Assembly (NCBI RefSeq): GCF_002252675.1
Contig: NZ_NQKY01000001.1
Location: 79,315-143,314 of the forward strand
DNA length: 64,000 bases
Origin: Synechococcus sp. BO 8801
GTDB taxonomy: Bacteria; Cyanobacteriota; Cyanobacteriia; PCC-6307; Cyanobiaceae
Direction of reading: 5' to 3'
The number at the start of each line of letters is the position of its first letter. Position 1 is the first letter of the stretch. The position numbers and the translations under genes were made by a program. The notes under the pieces were generated by a model, which was given only the letters and a program-made list of their open reading frames with translations, was not told the origin of the DNA and searched no databases. This document shows, piece by piece, positions 28,381 through 36,947 of the stretch.

Positions 28381-29184
28381 TTAGGGGATGGGGGCGACAG
28401 GCGCTCCAGGGGGCTGGTGCCGCACCACTTCGCCCCCCACCAGCAGGACGGCTTCGCCGGCCTGAAGCGCCAGCCATTCCTCATCCCTGGTCAGCGGTTC
28501 GGTGCTGACGATCGTCACGACGTCGTCGACGCCGGCCAGCTCGGAAAAGTCCACGCTCAGGTCGTCATCGGCCAGGGTGGCCCGGCCGAACGGGGCCCGG
28601 CGGGTGATGCGGTGCAGTCGGCTGCTGGCGTGGGCGAACAGCCAGCTGCCGTTGCTGATCAGGCAGTTGAAGGTGCCCTGCTGCTCCAGCTGCCGGGCGC
28701 ACGACACCAGCGTGCCGAAGATGGCGTCCAGGTCCGCCGGATCGGCACCGGCGGCGTTCAGTTGCTCCAGGATCCAGCAGAAGGCCACTTCGCTGTCGGT
28801 GGATCCCTCCGGAACGAACAGCTGCGTCCGCGGCAGAGGCCCCAGCAGGTTGCCGTTGTGGGCGAACACCCATTCCCGCCCTTGCCAGCGCCGGTGGAAG
28901 GGGTGGCAGTTCTCCAGGGCCACCACCCCCTGGGTCGCCTTGCGGATGTGGGCGATCGAGCAGTGGGAGCGCAGATCCAGGCTGGCCACCTGGGCGGCGA
29001 TCGGCGAGAAGGCGGCCGGGGCGTCCTCCCGGTACAGATGCACCCCGCGGCCATCGGGGTCGAAGCTGGCCACCCCCCAGCCATCCCCGTGGCAGCCGGT
29101 GGCGCCCCCCCGGCAGGTGAGGCCATGGAAGGAGAAGCGCATGTCGGTGGGGGTGTTGGCGCTGAGGGCCAGCAGTTCACACAT
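28381..29184 (-). CDS. Class II glutamine amidotransferase domain protein (YafJ type)
   Basis: A 267-residue stand-alone GATase type 2. The catalytic nucleophile is the Cys directly after the initiator Met (MCELLALSANTP), which fixes the start at ATG 29184 rather than the adjacent ATG at 29187. Further glutaminase motifs are GDGWGVASFD, the conserved Arg of AHIRKAT, and FAHNGNLLG. No synthase domain is attached, so the acceptor reaction is unknown; related proteins are annotated as predicted glutamine amidotransferases. It ends 75 bases from the small convergent membrane protein gene. Confidence 0.88.
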   Translation of the reverse strand: MCELLALSANTPTDMRFSFHGLTCRGGATGCHGDGWGVASFDPDGRGVHLYREDAPAAFSPIAAQVASLDLRSHCSIAHIRKATQGVVALENCHPFHRRWQGREWVFAHNGNLLGPLPRTQLFVPEGSTDSEVAFCWILEQLNAAGADPADLDAIFGTLVSCARQLEQQGTFNCLISNGSWLFAHASSRLHRITRRAPFGRATLADDDLSVDFSELAGVDDVVTIVSTEPLTRDEEWLALQAGEAVLLVGGEVVRHQPPGAPVAPIP

Positions 29185-29234
29185 CACCCGAGGTCCACCG
29201 AGGCCCCCATTGTCCCCGTCCTGGCGACTGTGGA

Positions 29235-30302
29235 TCAGCGGGAGCTGCTGAACAGCTGGTCCCAGACCCCGTTCTTGCCGAAGAAGGTGGCGTTGATCTG
29301 CTTCCAGCCGCCGAAGTCGCCGGCCGAGAACAGCTGCTTCACCGGTGCGAAGTGGCCCTGCACCCGGCTCCAGACCCCCGGGCTGGCCGGACGGAAGCCC
29401 TCCTCGGCAAAGATCTCCTGGGCTGGCTCACTCTGCAGGTAGGCGGCCAGGGCCTCGGCGGCCTTGCGGGTGCCCTTGCGATCCACGTTGCGGTCCACGA
29501 CGGTCACGGGGCCCTCGATGCGGATGTTGACCTCGGGCACGATGAAGGGGGTCTTGAGGTCGCCGCTGCGCTTGGCCAGGATCGCCTCGTTCTCGTAGTT
29601 GAGCAGCACGTCGCCCTGGCCGCGCTTGAGGAACGCGTCACTGGCCTCGCGGGCGTCCCTTGGCAGGTTCTCCACGTTGCGGTAGACCGAACTGACGTAG
29701 GCCTTGGCCTGGGCCTCGCTGCCGCCGGTCTGGCTGATCGAGCCCCACAGCCCCAGGAAGTTCCATCGGGCGCCGCCGGAGGTCTTGGGATTGGCCGTCA
29801 GAACGGTGACGCCCGGCTTGGCCAGGTCGGCCCAGGTCCGGACCCCTTTGGGGTTGCCGTCACGGGTGATGAAGGCCACCACCGAATGGGTGATGATCGC
29901 GCCGCCGGGCAGGTCCTTTTCCCACCCCGGCTGCACCAGGCCCGCTTCCTGGAGCTTGAGCACGTCACCGGCCAGGGCGAGGGTGGCCACGTCGGCATCG
30001 AGCCCGTCGATGATCGCCCGGGTCTGGGAGCCGGAGCCGCCGTAGCTGGTCTTGACGTTGATGGCCTGGCCGGTTCTGGCCTTCCAGTCGGCTTCGAACT
30101 TGGGCAGGATCCGGTCGTAGGCCCCCTTGGTCACGGCGTAGCTCACCAGCAGCAGCTCCTGGGGAGCGCCGCCGGCATCAGCATCGGCACCGGCACCGCC
30201 GCCACCCTCGGGCTGGGCGCCGCAGCCGGTCAGGGTCAGGCCCCCCAGCAGGAGGCCGGTGATGGCGAGGGGGGCGGCGGAGCGGGCGAAAGGGAAAACC
30301 AC
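29235..30302 (-). CDS. sbpA: Sulfate-binding lipoprotein of the sulfate ABC transporter
   Basis: A 355-residue periplasmic sulfate/thiosulfate-binding protein. The signal peptide ends in lipobox LTGCG, so it is membrane-anchored, followed by a Gly/Ala/Asp-rich linker. SBP family motifs are LLLVSYAVTKGAYD, SYGGSGSQTRAI, LTANPKTSGGARWNFLG and QGDVLLNYENEA. It is about 60% similar by eye to the next gene, a second sulfate-binding protein without a lipobox. A TACCGGT motif abuts a TATGCT -10 at 30328-30341, shared with cysA. Confidence 0.92.
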   Translation of the reverse strand: MVFPFARSAAPLAITGLLLGGLTLTGCGAQPEGGGGAGADADAGGAPQELLLVSYAVTKGAYDRILPKFEADWKARTGQAINVKTSYGGSGSQTRAIIDGLDADVATLALAGDVLKLQEAGLVQPGWEKDLPGGAIITHSVVAFITRDGNPKGVRTWADLAKPGVTVLTANPKTSGGARWNFLGLWGSISQTGGSEAQAKAYVSSVYRNVENLPRDAREASDAFLKRGQGDVLLNYENEAILAKRSGDLKTPFIVPEVNIRIEGPVTVVDRNVDRKGTRKAAEALAAYLQSEPAQEIFAEEGFRPASPGVWSRVQGHFAPVKQLFSAGDFGGWKQINATFFGKNGVWDQLFSSSR

Positions 30303-30327
30303 GGTTCACTGATCGACAATCCGGCAG

Positions 30328-30341
30328 AGCATACACCGGTA
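30328..30341 (-). promoter_or_regulatory. Candidate sbpA promoter: TACCGGT next to a -10 element
   Basis: On the minus strand the sequence reads TACCGGTGTATGCT: the 7-base motif lies one base upstream of a -10-like TATGCT, about 25 bases ahead of sbpA. The cysA promoter region has the same motif in the same position (TACCGGTATAGT). Confidence 0.4.
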
Positions 30342-30436
30342 TCCCGATCGGCTATCCAGTCCCCCTTTGCCCCTGGCCTGCCCCCTCCCCCTCTCTCTGG
30401 TCTGCGGCTCCCCCGCTCAGGGGGCCGGCTGCTGGC

Positions 30437-31516
30437 TCAGCGGGACTTCGAGAAGATCGAATCCCAGAGCCCTCCCTTGCCGAAGAACCGCTTGTTGATG
30501 GTGTCCCAGCCGCCGAAGTCCCGGGCGGTGAACAGCTTCGAGACCGGAGCGAATCGGGATCTCGTCTCGGCCTTCACCTTGGCGTTGACGGGTCGGAATC
30601 CCTCCTCGGCAAAGGCCCGCTGGGCCGGTTCGCTGTACAGGTACCTGGCGAAAGCCTCGGCCACCCGGCGTGTTCCCTTGCGGTCCACGTTCCTGTCGAC
30701 CACGGCGATCGGCCCCTCGATCAGGATGTTGGTGGTGGGCACGATGTAGGGGGTTTTCCAGGTGCCGCTCTTCCTGGCCAGGATCGCCTCGTTCTCATAG
30801 TTCAGCAGCACATCACCCTGGTTGCGTTTGACGAACACGTCGGTCGCCTCGCGGGCATCCTTGGGCAGGGTGTCCACGTTGCGGTACACGTTGGTCACGA
30901 AGGCGCGGGCCTTGGCCTCATTGCCGCCGGTCTCCGTCACCGAACCCCACAGGCCCAGGAAGTTCCAGCGGGCGCCGCCGGAGGTCTTGGGATTGGCGGT
31001 GATCACCTCCACGTTCTTGTTGTCGAGATCGTTCCAGGTGCGGATCTTCTTCGGGTTGCCGGGACGCACGAAGAAGGCGACCACCGAGTTGGTGATGATG
31101 CTGTTGTTGGGGTTCTCCTTCTCCCAGCCGGGACGGATCAGGCCGGCCTCCTCGAGCTTCAGGGTGTCGGCCGCCAGGGCCAGGCCCACCACATCCGCCG
31201 CAAGGCCGTCGATCACCGCCCGGGTCTGGGAGCCGGAACCGCCGTAGCTGGTGCGGACGACGACGGTCTGGCCGGTCCGCTTCTTCCAGTCGGCCGTGAA
31301 CCGGGGAATGATCTTGTCGTAGGCCGCCTTGGTGACGGCATAGGACACGAGCAGCAGTTCCTGCCGTGGCGCCGGTTGCTGGGCCTGGGCGTTCAGGGGC
31401 AGCAGGGTGCCGGAACCCCCCAGGGCGACGGCGACGGCCAGGGGGGCGGCCACCAGGCCGGGATGCCAGGGGCGGCGAGCGGCTGGCGGGACCGGCGAGG
31501 AGAAGGAATGAAGCAC
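30437..31516 (-). CDS. sbpA: Second sulfate-binding protein, freely periplasmic form
   Basis: A 359-residue paralogue of the preceding protein with the same SBP motifs (LLLVSYAVTKAAYD, SYGGSGSQTRAV, NPKTSGGARWNFLG, QGDVLLNYENEA). It has a normal signal peptide ending near NAQAQQ and no lipobox Cys. It ends in a similar FFGKGGLWDSIFSKSR tail. Divergent from the Rrf2 gene; about 140 bases separate them. Paralogues with different anchoring may differ in affinity or in sulfate versus thiosulfate preference, which cannot be decided here. Confidence 0.92.
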   Translation of the reverse strand: MLHSFSSPVPPAARRPWHPGLVAAPLAVAVALGGSGTLLPLNAQAQQPAPRQELLLVSYAVTKAAYDKIIPRFTADWKKRTGQTVVVRTSYGGSGSQTRAVIDGLAADVVGLALAADTLKLEEAGLIRPGWEKENPNNSIITNSVVAFFVRPGNPKKIRTWNDLDNKNVEVITANPKTSGGARWNFLGLWGSVTETGGNEAKARAFVTNVYRNVDTLPKDAREATDVFVKRNQGDVLLNYENEAILARKSGTWKTPYIVPTTNILIEGPIAVVDRNVDRKGTRRVAEAFARYLYSEPAQRAFAEEGFRPVNAKVKAETRSRFAPVSKLFTARDFGGWDTINKRFFGKGGLWDSIFSKSR

Positions 31517-31660
31517 GGTTGTCCGATGGGTGAACTGGTGAAACCTATCCGTCGCGCCGCCGCGGCGATGTAGGGCGGATCACATCCCCCCGGTGCCTGG
31601 CCGTTGGCTGGTCCGGGGGTGGTGGCTGCCACAATCCTCGTAAGACAACCGTGGATTCCC

Positions 31661-32092
31661 TTGGCCTTCAGCGCGAAAACCGGATACGGCCTCGTCTCGC
31701 TCATCGAGCTGGCCGCCATCCATTCCCGCGGCGGCGTGCTGCAGGTGGCGGAGATCGCCCAGCGCCAGGGCATCCCTGACCGCTACCTGGAGCAGATGCT
31801 CGCCAGCCTGCGCCGGGGTCAGATCCTGCGCAGCATCCGCGGGCCGAAGGGGGGCTACCAGCTGGCCCGGCCGCCGGCCGAGATCCGGGTCGATGACGTG
31901 GTGAGCTGTCTGGAGGGGGACGTCACGCCGCGGGGCGGCGGCGAGAGCGCCACCCCTGAATTCGAGGTGCTGGGCCGGCTGGAGGAACGGCTCGAAGAGG
32001 CGCGTCGCGCCATCCTCTCGGGCACCACCCTGCAGGACCTGCTGGACCAGCGGGATCACCTGGCCCAGGCCCAGGCGATGTACTTCATCTGA
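31661..32092 (+). CDS. Rrf2-family transcriptional regulator
   Basis: A 143-residue winged-helix regulator. The frame has no ATG near the expected N-terminus. TTG 31661 gives LAFSAKTGYGLVSLIELA, which matches the usual Rrf2 beginning, so it is chosen. The helix-turn-helix includes VAEIAQRQGIPDRYLEQMLASLRRG and the wing SIRGPKGGYQLARPP. The three-Cys Fe-S ligand set of IscR/NsrR is absent; only one Cys (VVSCLEG) is seen. This resembles CymR-type Rrf2 proteins that control sulfur genes, which fits its position divergent from a sulfate-binding protein gene. Confidence 0.82.
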   Translation: MAFSAKTGYGLVSLIELAAIHSRGGVLQVAEIAQRQGIPDRYLEQMLASLRRGQILRSIRGPKGGYQLARPPAEIRVDDVVSCLEGDVTPRGGGESATPEFEVLGRLEERLEEARRAILSGTTLQDLLDQRDHLAQAQAMYFI

Positions 32093-32141
32093 GCGGACCG
32101 GCCCTGAATCCGGCCGGACCGCGCTGGATCGTTAAATAGAC

Positions 32142-32163
32142 CACATTGCCGATGGGGAATGTG
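32142..32163. promoter_or_regulatory. Inverted repeat CACATT-N10-AATGTG upstream of the cysR-like gene
   Basis: Perfect 6-base arms at 32142-32147 and 32158-32163 separated by 10 bases, followed by a -10-like TATGGT at 32167-32172. The position across the -35/-10 region suggests an operator controlling the downstream Crp-family gene. The 10-base spacer is not the usual CRP geometry, so the binding protein is unknown. Confidence 0.4.
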
Positions 32164-32289
32164 AGGTATGGTTCTGGGGTCCCCGCAGGCTCCCCATGTG
32201 CTGTTGTCGGCGAATGCCTGTCGCCAGCCGAAGGCTGGCCGTCCGCTCTGCCCTGAACCCCCCCACCCCATCGCTGTCCGCCTGCGGCC

Positions 32290-32841
32290 ATGACCACCTC
32301 ACGTACGCCCCAGACCCTCCGCCTCACGCTCCTGCCCCATGACGTCCTGCCCGACGGACTTCATTGGAAGATCCAGGACGGCTACATCCGCACCGCCTCC
32401 CACGACGAGGAGGGCGAATCCTTCGCCCTCGGCCTCTGGGGCCCGGGTGACTGGGTGACCAACGCCTATTCCACCCTGCGTCCGGTGGAGATCCAGTGCC
32501 TGTCCACGGTGGTGGTGGAGCAGGGCCATCCCAGCGAGGCCGAGATCCTGGCCTTCCTGCATCACCAGATCCGCAACACCGAAGAGCTGTTCGAGATCAA
32601 CCGGGTCCGCGGCGCCGACTCACGGCTGCTGCGGCTGCTGCGCTGGATCGGCCTCCGCTTCGGGCAGGTGAGCAGCCGCGGCTACCGCCTCTCCCTGCGG
32701 GACATGAACCTCACCCATCAGGCCCTGGCGGAGATCTGCGGCCTCACCCGGGTGACGGTCACCAAGACCCTCAACCATTTCAAGCGCCTCGGTCTGCTGC
32801 ATCAGGTGAGCGACACCGACCTGATGGTCAGCATCCCCTGA
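32290..32841 (+). CDS. cysR: Crp/Fnr-family regulator, CysR-like
   Basis: A 183-residue protein with a short cupin-like sensor domain (SFALGLWGPGDWV) and a C-terminal winged helix (LTHQALAEICGLTRVTVTKTLNHFKRLGLL). It is shorter than CRP and lacks the Arg/Ser cAMP pocket. In Synechococcus PCC 7942 the sulfur-responsive CysR is a Crp-family member encoded among cysA, cysT, cysW and sbpA; gene content here is the same, so CysR is the likely identity. Confidence in the family is high and in the exact orthologue moderate. Confidence 0.78.
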   Translation: MTTSRTPQTLRLTLLPHDVLPDGLHWKIQDGYIRTASHDEEGESFALGLWGPGDWVTNAYSTLRPVEIQCLSTVVVEQGHPSEAEILAFLHHQIRNTEELFEINRVRGADSRLLRLLRWIGLRFGQVSSRGYRLSLRDMNLTHQALAEICGLTRVTVTKTLNHFKRLGLLHQVSDTDLMVSIP

Positions 32842-32918
32842 GTGCGCCGACGCGTTTCAGCGCCCCATTTTCAGCGTCCTTTCTGTTCATCAACACCCAC
32901 ACATCAACATCCACCGTC

Positions 32919-33110
32919 ATGGCCGCCCAGTACTTCCGCTCCAGGCTCAATGAGCCCCAACCCCAGCGCTTCACCCTCGTCTTCCGCAACGGTGAGCTGC
33001 TGCGCCACCAGGATCCCCTGGCCGTCGCCCAGTACCTCGCCGATGCCCGCCTGGCGGAGGTTCATTCCGAACCTCCACGGCGCCGTGCCGCCACTGCGGT
33101 AAGCGACTGA
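32919..33110 (+). CDS. Small protein of unknown function in the sulfate cluster
   Basis: A 63-residue frame starting at ATG 32919 with an amphipathic, coding-like composition (FTLVFRNGELLRHQDPLAVAQYLADARLAEV) ending in a basic tail. It sits between the cysR-like gene (77 bases upstream) and convergent cysA, with stop codons back to back. No motif recognised. Supported only by position, start and protein-like sequence. Confidence 0.45.
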   Translation: MAAQYFRSRLNEPQPQRFTLVFRNGELLRHQDPLAVAQYLADARLAEVHSEPPRRRAATAVSD

Positions 33111-34133
33111 TCAGATCGAAAAATCCGGTTGAAAAGCGTGGGCCTGGCGGCTGATCACATGCAGTCGGTCGCCGGGCTTGAGGTTGGCGTAGTCCACCTC
33201 TTCCCGGGGGAACTGGGCCACCACCACTTCTTCTGAGTCGAGCACCAGTTCCGCCTGCAGGTCGCGGCCCATGTGGGTGAGGCGCCGCAGGCGGGCCGGC
33301 ACGGTGCCCGGCTGGGGGGTGGCATGCACCTGCACATGGTGGGGGCGCACGAAGATCCGGCCCTCCGTCGGCAGCGGCGGGACCGCATCGCGCCGCACGG
33401 GCAGGGAGCCGCTGGGCAGCTCGTTGACCGCGCCCACGAAGCTCATCACGAACGGGGAGGCGGGATGGTCGTAGATCTCCGCCGGGGAACCGATCTGCTC
33501 CACCCGGCCTTCGTTCATGACCACGATCCGATCGGCCACCTCCATGGCCTCCTCCTGGTCGTGGGTGACGATCACGGTGGTGACGTGCATCTCGTCGTGG
33601 AGATTGCGCAGCCAGGCCCGCAGTTCCTTGCGCACCTTGGCATCGAGGGCGCTGAAGGGTTCATCCAGCAGCAGCACCCGGGGCTGCACCGCCAGGGCGC
33701 GGGCCAGGGCCACCCGCTGGCGCTGTCCGCCGGACAGCTGGGAGGGGTAGCGGTTGCCGTAGCCCCGCAGGTGCACGAGGTCGAGCAGCTCGTCGACCCG
33801 CCGGCGGATCGCCTCAGGCTTCCAGCGGCGCAGTTCGAGGCCGAAGGCCACGTTGCGGCGCACGTTGCGGTGCTTGAACAGGGCGAAATGCTGGAAGACG
33901 AAGCCCACCTGGCGCTCCTGCACCGACCGCTCGGTCGCCTCCTCGCCGGTGATCCAGATGCGGCCGGCATCGGCCTCCTCCAGCCCGGCGATCAGTCGCA
34001 GCAGGGTGCTCTTGCCCGACCCGGAGGGTCCGAGCAGGGCCACCAGGGAGCCGCTGTCCACGTCGACGCTGACGTCGTCGACGGCGCGGAAATCGCCGAA
34101 GTTCTTGCTGACGTTGGCGACGCGGATGCCCAT
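33111..34133 (-). CDS. cysA: Sulfate/thiosulfate ABC transporter ATP-binding protein
   Basis: A 340-residue CUT1-like ATPase. Walker [10 protein letters not shown], signature LSGGQRQR, Walker [21 protein letters not shown] and switch His in THDQEEAME are all present. A C-terminal TOBE-like regulatory domain ([12 protein letters not shown] onward) follows. It is transcribed divergently from cysT/cysW, with a 103-base shared control region, and partners SbpA on the outside. Confidence 0.95.
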   Translation of the reverse strand: MGIRVANVSKNFGDFRAVDDVSVDVDSGSLVALLGPSGSGKSTLLRLIAGLEEADAGRIWITGEEATERSVQERQVGFVFQHFALFKHRNVRRNVAFGLELRRWKPEAIRRRVDELLDLVHLRGYGNRYPSQLSGGQRQRVALARALAVQPRVLLLDEPFSALDAKVRKELRAWLRNLHDEMHVTTVIVTHDQEEAMEVADRIVVMNEGRVEQIGSPAEIYDHPASPFVMSFVGAVNELPSGSLPVRRDAVPPLPTEGRIFVRPHHVQVHATPQPGTVPARLRRLTHMGRDLQAELVLDSEEVVVAQFPREEVDYANLKPGDRLHVISRQAHAFQPDFSI

Positions 34134-34163
34134 CGAAACGGTCTGGGTGGCTGGGAGGATCCG

Positions 34164-34175
34164 ACTATACCGGTA
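34164..34175 (-). promoter_or_regulatory. Candidate cysA promoter with the shared TACCGGT motif
   Basis: On the minus strand the sequence reads TACCGGTATAGT: the motif overlaps by one base a good -10 (TATAGT), about 30 bases ahead of cysA. The same motif-to-(-10) arrangement precedes sbpA. Adjacent is a near-inverted repeat GGTAAGCG-cac-CGCTAAACC in the cysA-cysT gap. Confidence 0.4.
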
Positions 34176-34236
34176 AGCGCACCGCTAAACCGTCCTTTAG
34201 CCTGACGCCGTTGAAGCGCGCCATCCCCCTGCCCCG

Positions 34237-35088
34237 ATGACCCCCGCCCTCCTGCGTCGCTGGCGCCCGCCGGCCCTGGCGCTGCCCAGCTGGCCTTGGC
34301 GCATCACCTGGACCTACCTGGGCCTGATCCTGTTCCTGCCCCTGGGGGCCATGCTGCTCAGGGCCGCCGAAGTGGGACCCGCCGGTTTCTGGGAGATGGC
34401 CACCACGCCGGAGGCCATCGCCACCTACAAGGTCAGCTTCGGTCTGGCCCTGGTGGCCAGCGTGATCAACGGCGTCTTCGGGCTGGTGGTGGCCTGGGCG
34501 CTGGTGCGCTGCCGCTTTCCGGGCCAGCGCCTGCTTGATGCCCTGATCGATCTGCCCTTCGCCCTTCCCACCGCCGTCGCCGGTCTTGCCCTCACGGCCG
34601 TGTACAGCACCAACGGCTGGCTGGGCCAGCCGCTCCATGAGGCCTTCGGCATCAAGGTGGCCTTCGCCGCCCCGGGGGTGACCGTGGCGATGGTGTTCAT
34701 CTCCCTGCCCTTCGTGGTGCGCACCGTGGAGCCCGTGCTGCGTTCCCTCGAGAAGGAGCAGGAGGAGGCCTCCTGGTGCCTGGGGGCCACACCGCTCCAG
34801 ACCACCCTGCGGGTGGTGCTGCCCCAGCTCCTGCCGGCGATCCTCGGCGGCGTGGCCCAGGGCTACAGCCGGGCCGTGGGGGAGTACGGCTCGGTGGTGA
34901 TGATCTCCAGCAACGTGCCCTTCCGGGACCTGATCACCCCCACGTTGATCATCCAGAAGCTGGAGGAATACGACTTCGATGCCGCCACCGTGATCGGCGC
35001 GGTGATGCTGATCTTCTCCCTGTTGAGCCTGCTGGTGATCAACCTGCTGCAGGTGTGGGGCCAGCGCTACCAGGGCGATGCGGCCTGA
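34237..35088 (+). CDS. cysT: Sulfate ABC transporter permease CysT (CysU)
   Basis: A 283-residue inner-membrane permease with six helices and the EAA-type ATPase-contact loop (EASWCLGATPLQTTLRVVLP). DLPFALPTAVAGLALTAVYS and YSRAVGEYGSVVMISSN are sulfate-permease signatures. First gene of a plus-strand pair with cysW, divergent from cysA. Confidence 0.94.
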   Translation: MTPALLRRWRPPALALPSWPWRITWTYLGLILFLPLGAMLLRAAEVGPAGFWEMATTPEAIATYKVSFGLALVASVINGVFGLVVAWALVRCRFPGQRLLDALIDLPFALPTAVAGLALTAVYSTNGWLGQPLHEAFGIKVAFAAPGVTVAMVFISLPFVVRTVEPVLRSLEKEQEEASWCLGATPLQTTLRVVLPQLLPAILGGVAQGYSRAVGEYGSVVMISSNVPFRDLITPTLIIQKLEEYDFDAATVIGAVMLIFSLLSLLVINLLQVWGQRYQGDAA

Positions 35089-35157
35089 TCCTGCCGCCTG
35101 CCCCAGCCTTCACCCCCTGTCCTGTCCGCCTTCCGTTCCCGCCACCGGCTTTCCGCC

Positions 35158-36057
35158 ATGACCATCGTTGTTCCCACCCTGGAGAGCCCCAGGCCCACGC
35201 CCGCTCCAGGCAAGCGATCCCGCCGCCAGGGCCTGGATCTGCCGGCGATCCTGATTCCCCTGGTCGCCTGCGTCTACGTGGGGGTGGTGATCCTGCTGCC
35301 AGCCCTGAGCGTGGTGGCCTCCGCCTTTGCCAAGGGGCTGGGCCCCTTCCTGGAGAACTTCCAGTCCCACGAACTGATCTCGGCCCTGCGCCTCACCCTG
35401 TTCGCCACCGCCGTGGCGGTGCCCTGCAACGTCATCTTCGGCCTGGCCGCGGCCACCGCCATCGCCCGCCGCCAGTTCCGGGGCAAGGCCCTGCTGCTGA
35501 GCGTCATCGATCTGCCCTTCTCGATCTCACCGGTGGTGGTGGGCCTGATGCTGGTGCTGCTCTACAGCCCCACCCATGGCCTGCTGGGGGGTGTCATCGA
35601 GAGCCTGGGCTGGAAGATCATCTTCTCCTGGCCCGGAATCGTGCTGGCCACGATCATCGTCACCTTCCCTTTCATGGCCCGGGAGGTGATCCCCCTGCTG
35701 GAGGAGGAGGGCTGGGAGCAGGAGGAGGCCGCCCGCACCCTGGGGGCCACCAACTGGCAGGTGTTCTGGAAGGTGACGCTCCCCTCGGTGCGCTGGGCCG
35801 CCCTCTACGGCCTGATCCTCACCACGGCCCGGGCCCTGGGGGAATTCGGAGCCGTCGCGGTGGTCAGCGGCAACATCGAGGGCCTCACCCAGACCCTGCC
35901 CCTGTTCGTGGAGGACGCCTACAAGAACTACCAGACCGAGCTGGCCTTCGGGGCGGCGATGGTGCTGGGGGGCGTGGCGATCGTGTCGCTGCTGCTCAAG
36001 CTCCTGGTGGAGCAGCTTCTGGAGCAGGACAAGAAGGCGGCCAGGACCGAGCCGTGA
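35158..36057 (+). CDS. cysW: Sulfate ABC transporter permease CysW
   Basis: A 299-residue permease, partner of CysT. Family motifs are DLPFSISPVVVGLMLVLLYS, the EAA loop EEAARTLGATNWQVFWKVTLP and TTARALGEFGAVAVVSGN. About 30 hydrophilic residues precede the first helix. It follows cysT by 69 bases and ends in a strong hairpin that probably terminates the transcript. Confidence 0.94.
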   Translation: MTIVVPTLESPRPTPAPGKRSRRQGLDLPAILIPLVACVYVGVVILLPALSVVASAFAKGLGPFLENFQSHELISALRLTLFATAVAVPCNVIFGLAAATAIARRQFRGKALLLSVIDLPFSISPVVVGLMLVLLYSPTHGLLGGVIESLGWKIIFSWPGIVLATIIVTFPFMAREVIPLLEEEGWEQEEAARTLGATNWQVFWKVTLPSVRWAALYGLILTTARALGEFGAVAVVSGNIEGLTQTLPLFVEDAYKNYQTELAFGAAMVLGGVAIVSLLLKLLVEQLLEQDKKAARTEP

Positions 36058-36094
36058 CCGGCAACGGCCCGCTTCGGGTCGGGCCCGAGCCGGT
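36057..36094 (+). terminator. Nested perfect hairpin after cysW, probable terminator
   Basis: Outer arms ACCGGC (36057-36062) and GCCGGT (36089-36094) enclose inner arms GGCCCG (36066-36071) and CGGGCC (36080-36085). It begins at the last base of the cysW stop. No strong T run follows, so intrinsic termination is likely but not certain. Confidence 0.5.
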
Positions 36095-36128
36095 TCCCTA
36101 ACGTTCGCGTCGGCACGACGGGACAGCC

Positions 36129-36947
36129 ATGGGGCATTGGCAGGCGTTACTGGAGGCCCCAGCCTTCTGCATCAATCTGGAGCGTCGTCCCGATCGGCGC
36201 GATGGGCTGCTCGAGCGCCTGGGGGAAGCCGGCTTCACCCGGGTCTCGATCTGGCCCGCCGTGGATGCCCGATCGGAGAATCTCGAGGCGCTGTTCGAGC
36301 GCCACGGCCTGGGCAGGCCAATGGATGTCGATCGCTTCCCGGCCCGTCGCGGCTCCCAGGGGTCCCTGCTCTCCCACCTGGGCCTGCTGGCCCATGCCAT
36401 CGAGCGGGACCTGCCCTTGCTGCACATCTTCGAAGACGACGTCTTTTTCCCGCCCATCTGGGCGACCCATGCCAGGGCCTTCCATGACGCCACCCCTGCG
36501 GATTGGGACCTGCTGTTTCTCGGTTCCCAGATCCTCTACGAGGAACTCCCCTGGCCCAGTCCCTTCCGCTTCATCGATCGCCATCCCCGCCTGAGGTCGG
36601 TCTCCCGCCGCCTGGTCCCAAGGCCGACGCCGATCCTGCAGGACATCGTGACCTGCCCGCTCTTCTGCACCCACGCCTATACCCTCACCCTGGCCGGATG
36701 CCGTCAGCTGTACGCCTGGCTCACCGGTCAGCCGGTGGTCTACGGGTATGACTTCATGATCTGTGACGGCATGCGGAACTCCCCGCGCGTCAGCTCCTTC
36801 CCGCTGAAGTGGTACGCCTGGAACAGCCTGCGGTTGTGTCCCGACCCGGCCTGCCGCGGCACCGATCCCGCCATCACCCGACGCAATCGGGGGCTGGTGT
36901 TCCAGTTGGAGGAGGAAGGCCCGGGGGTGGTGGGAGACAAGCTATGA
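36129..36947 (+). CDS. Glycosyltransferase family 25 (LPS-type) protein
   Basis: A 272-residue GT25-like enzyme. N-terminal FCINLERRPDRRDGLLERL is the family's nucleotide-sugar site signature, and FEDDVFF provides the DxD-like metal motif, here EDD. GSQGSLLSHLGLL also matches the family. It probably adds a hexose (often galactose) to lipopolysaccharide or another surface glycan. It overlaps by 6 bases the convergent UDP-galactopyranose mutase gene, supporting a shared glycan role. Confidence 0.85.
   Translation: MGHWQALLEAPAFCINLERRPDRRDGLLERLGEAGFTRVSIWPAVDARSENLEALFERHGLGRPMDVDRFPARRGSQGSLLSHLGLLAHAIERDLPLLHIFEDDVFFPPIWATHARAFHDATPADWDLLFLGSQILYEELPWPSPFRFIDRHPRLRSVSRRLVPRPTPILQDIVTCPLFCTHAYTLTLAGCRQLYAWLTGQPVVYGYDFMICDGMRNSPRVSSFPLKWYAWNSLRLCPDPACRGTDPAITRRNRGLVFQLEEEGPGVVGDKL

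Noticed and set aside
28381-29184. Asparagine synthetase or GlmS-like enzyme
   Set aside because: Only the class II glutaminase domain is present; there is no synthetase or sugar-isomerase domain.
31567-31586. GATGT-N10-ACATC inverted repeat between the second sbpA and the Rrf2 gene
   Set aside because: Short arms, different from the motif near the cysR-like gene, and not placed on a recognisable promoter; likely chance.
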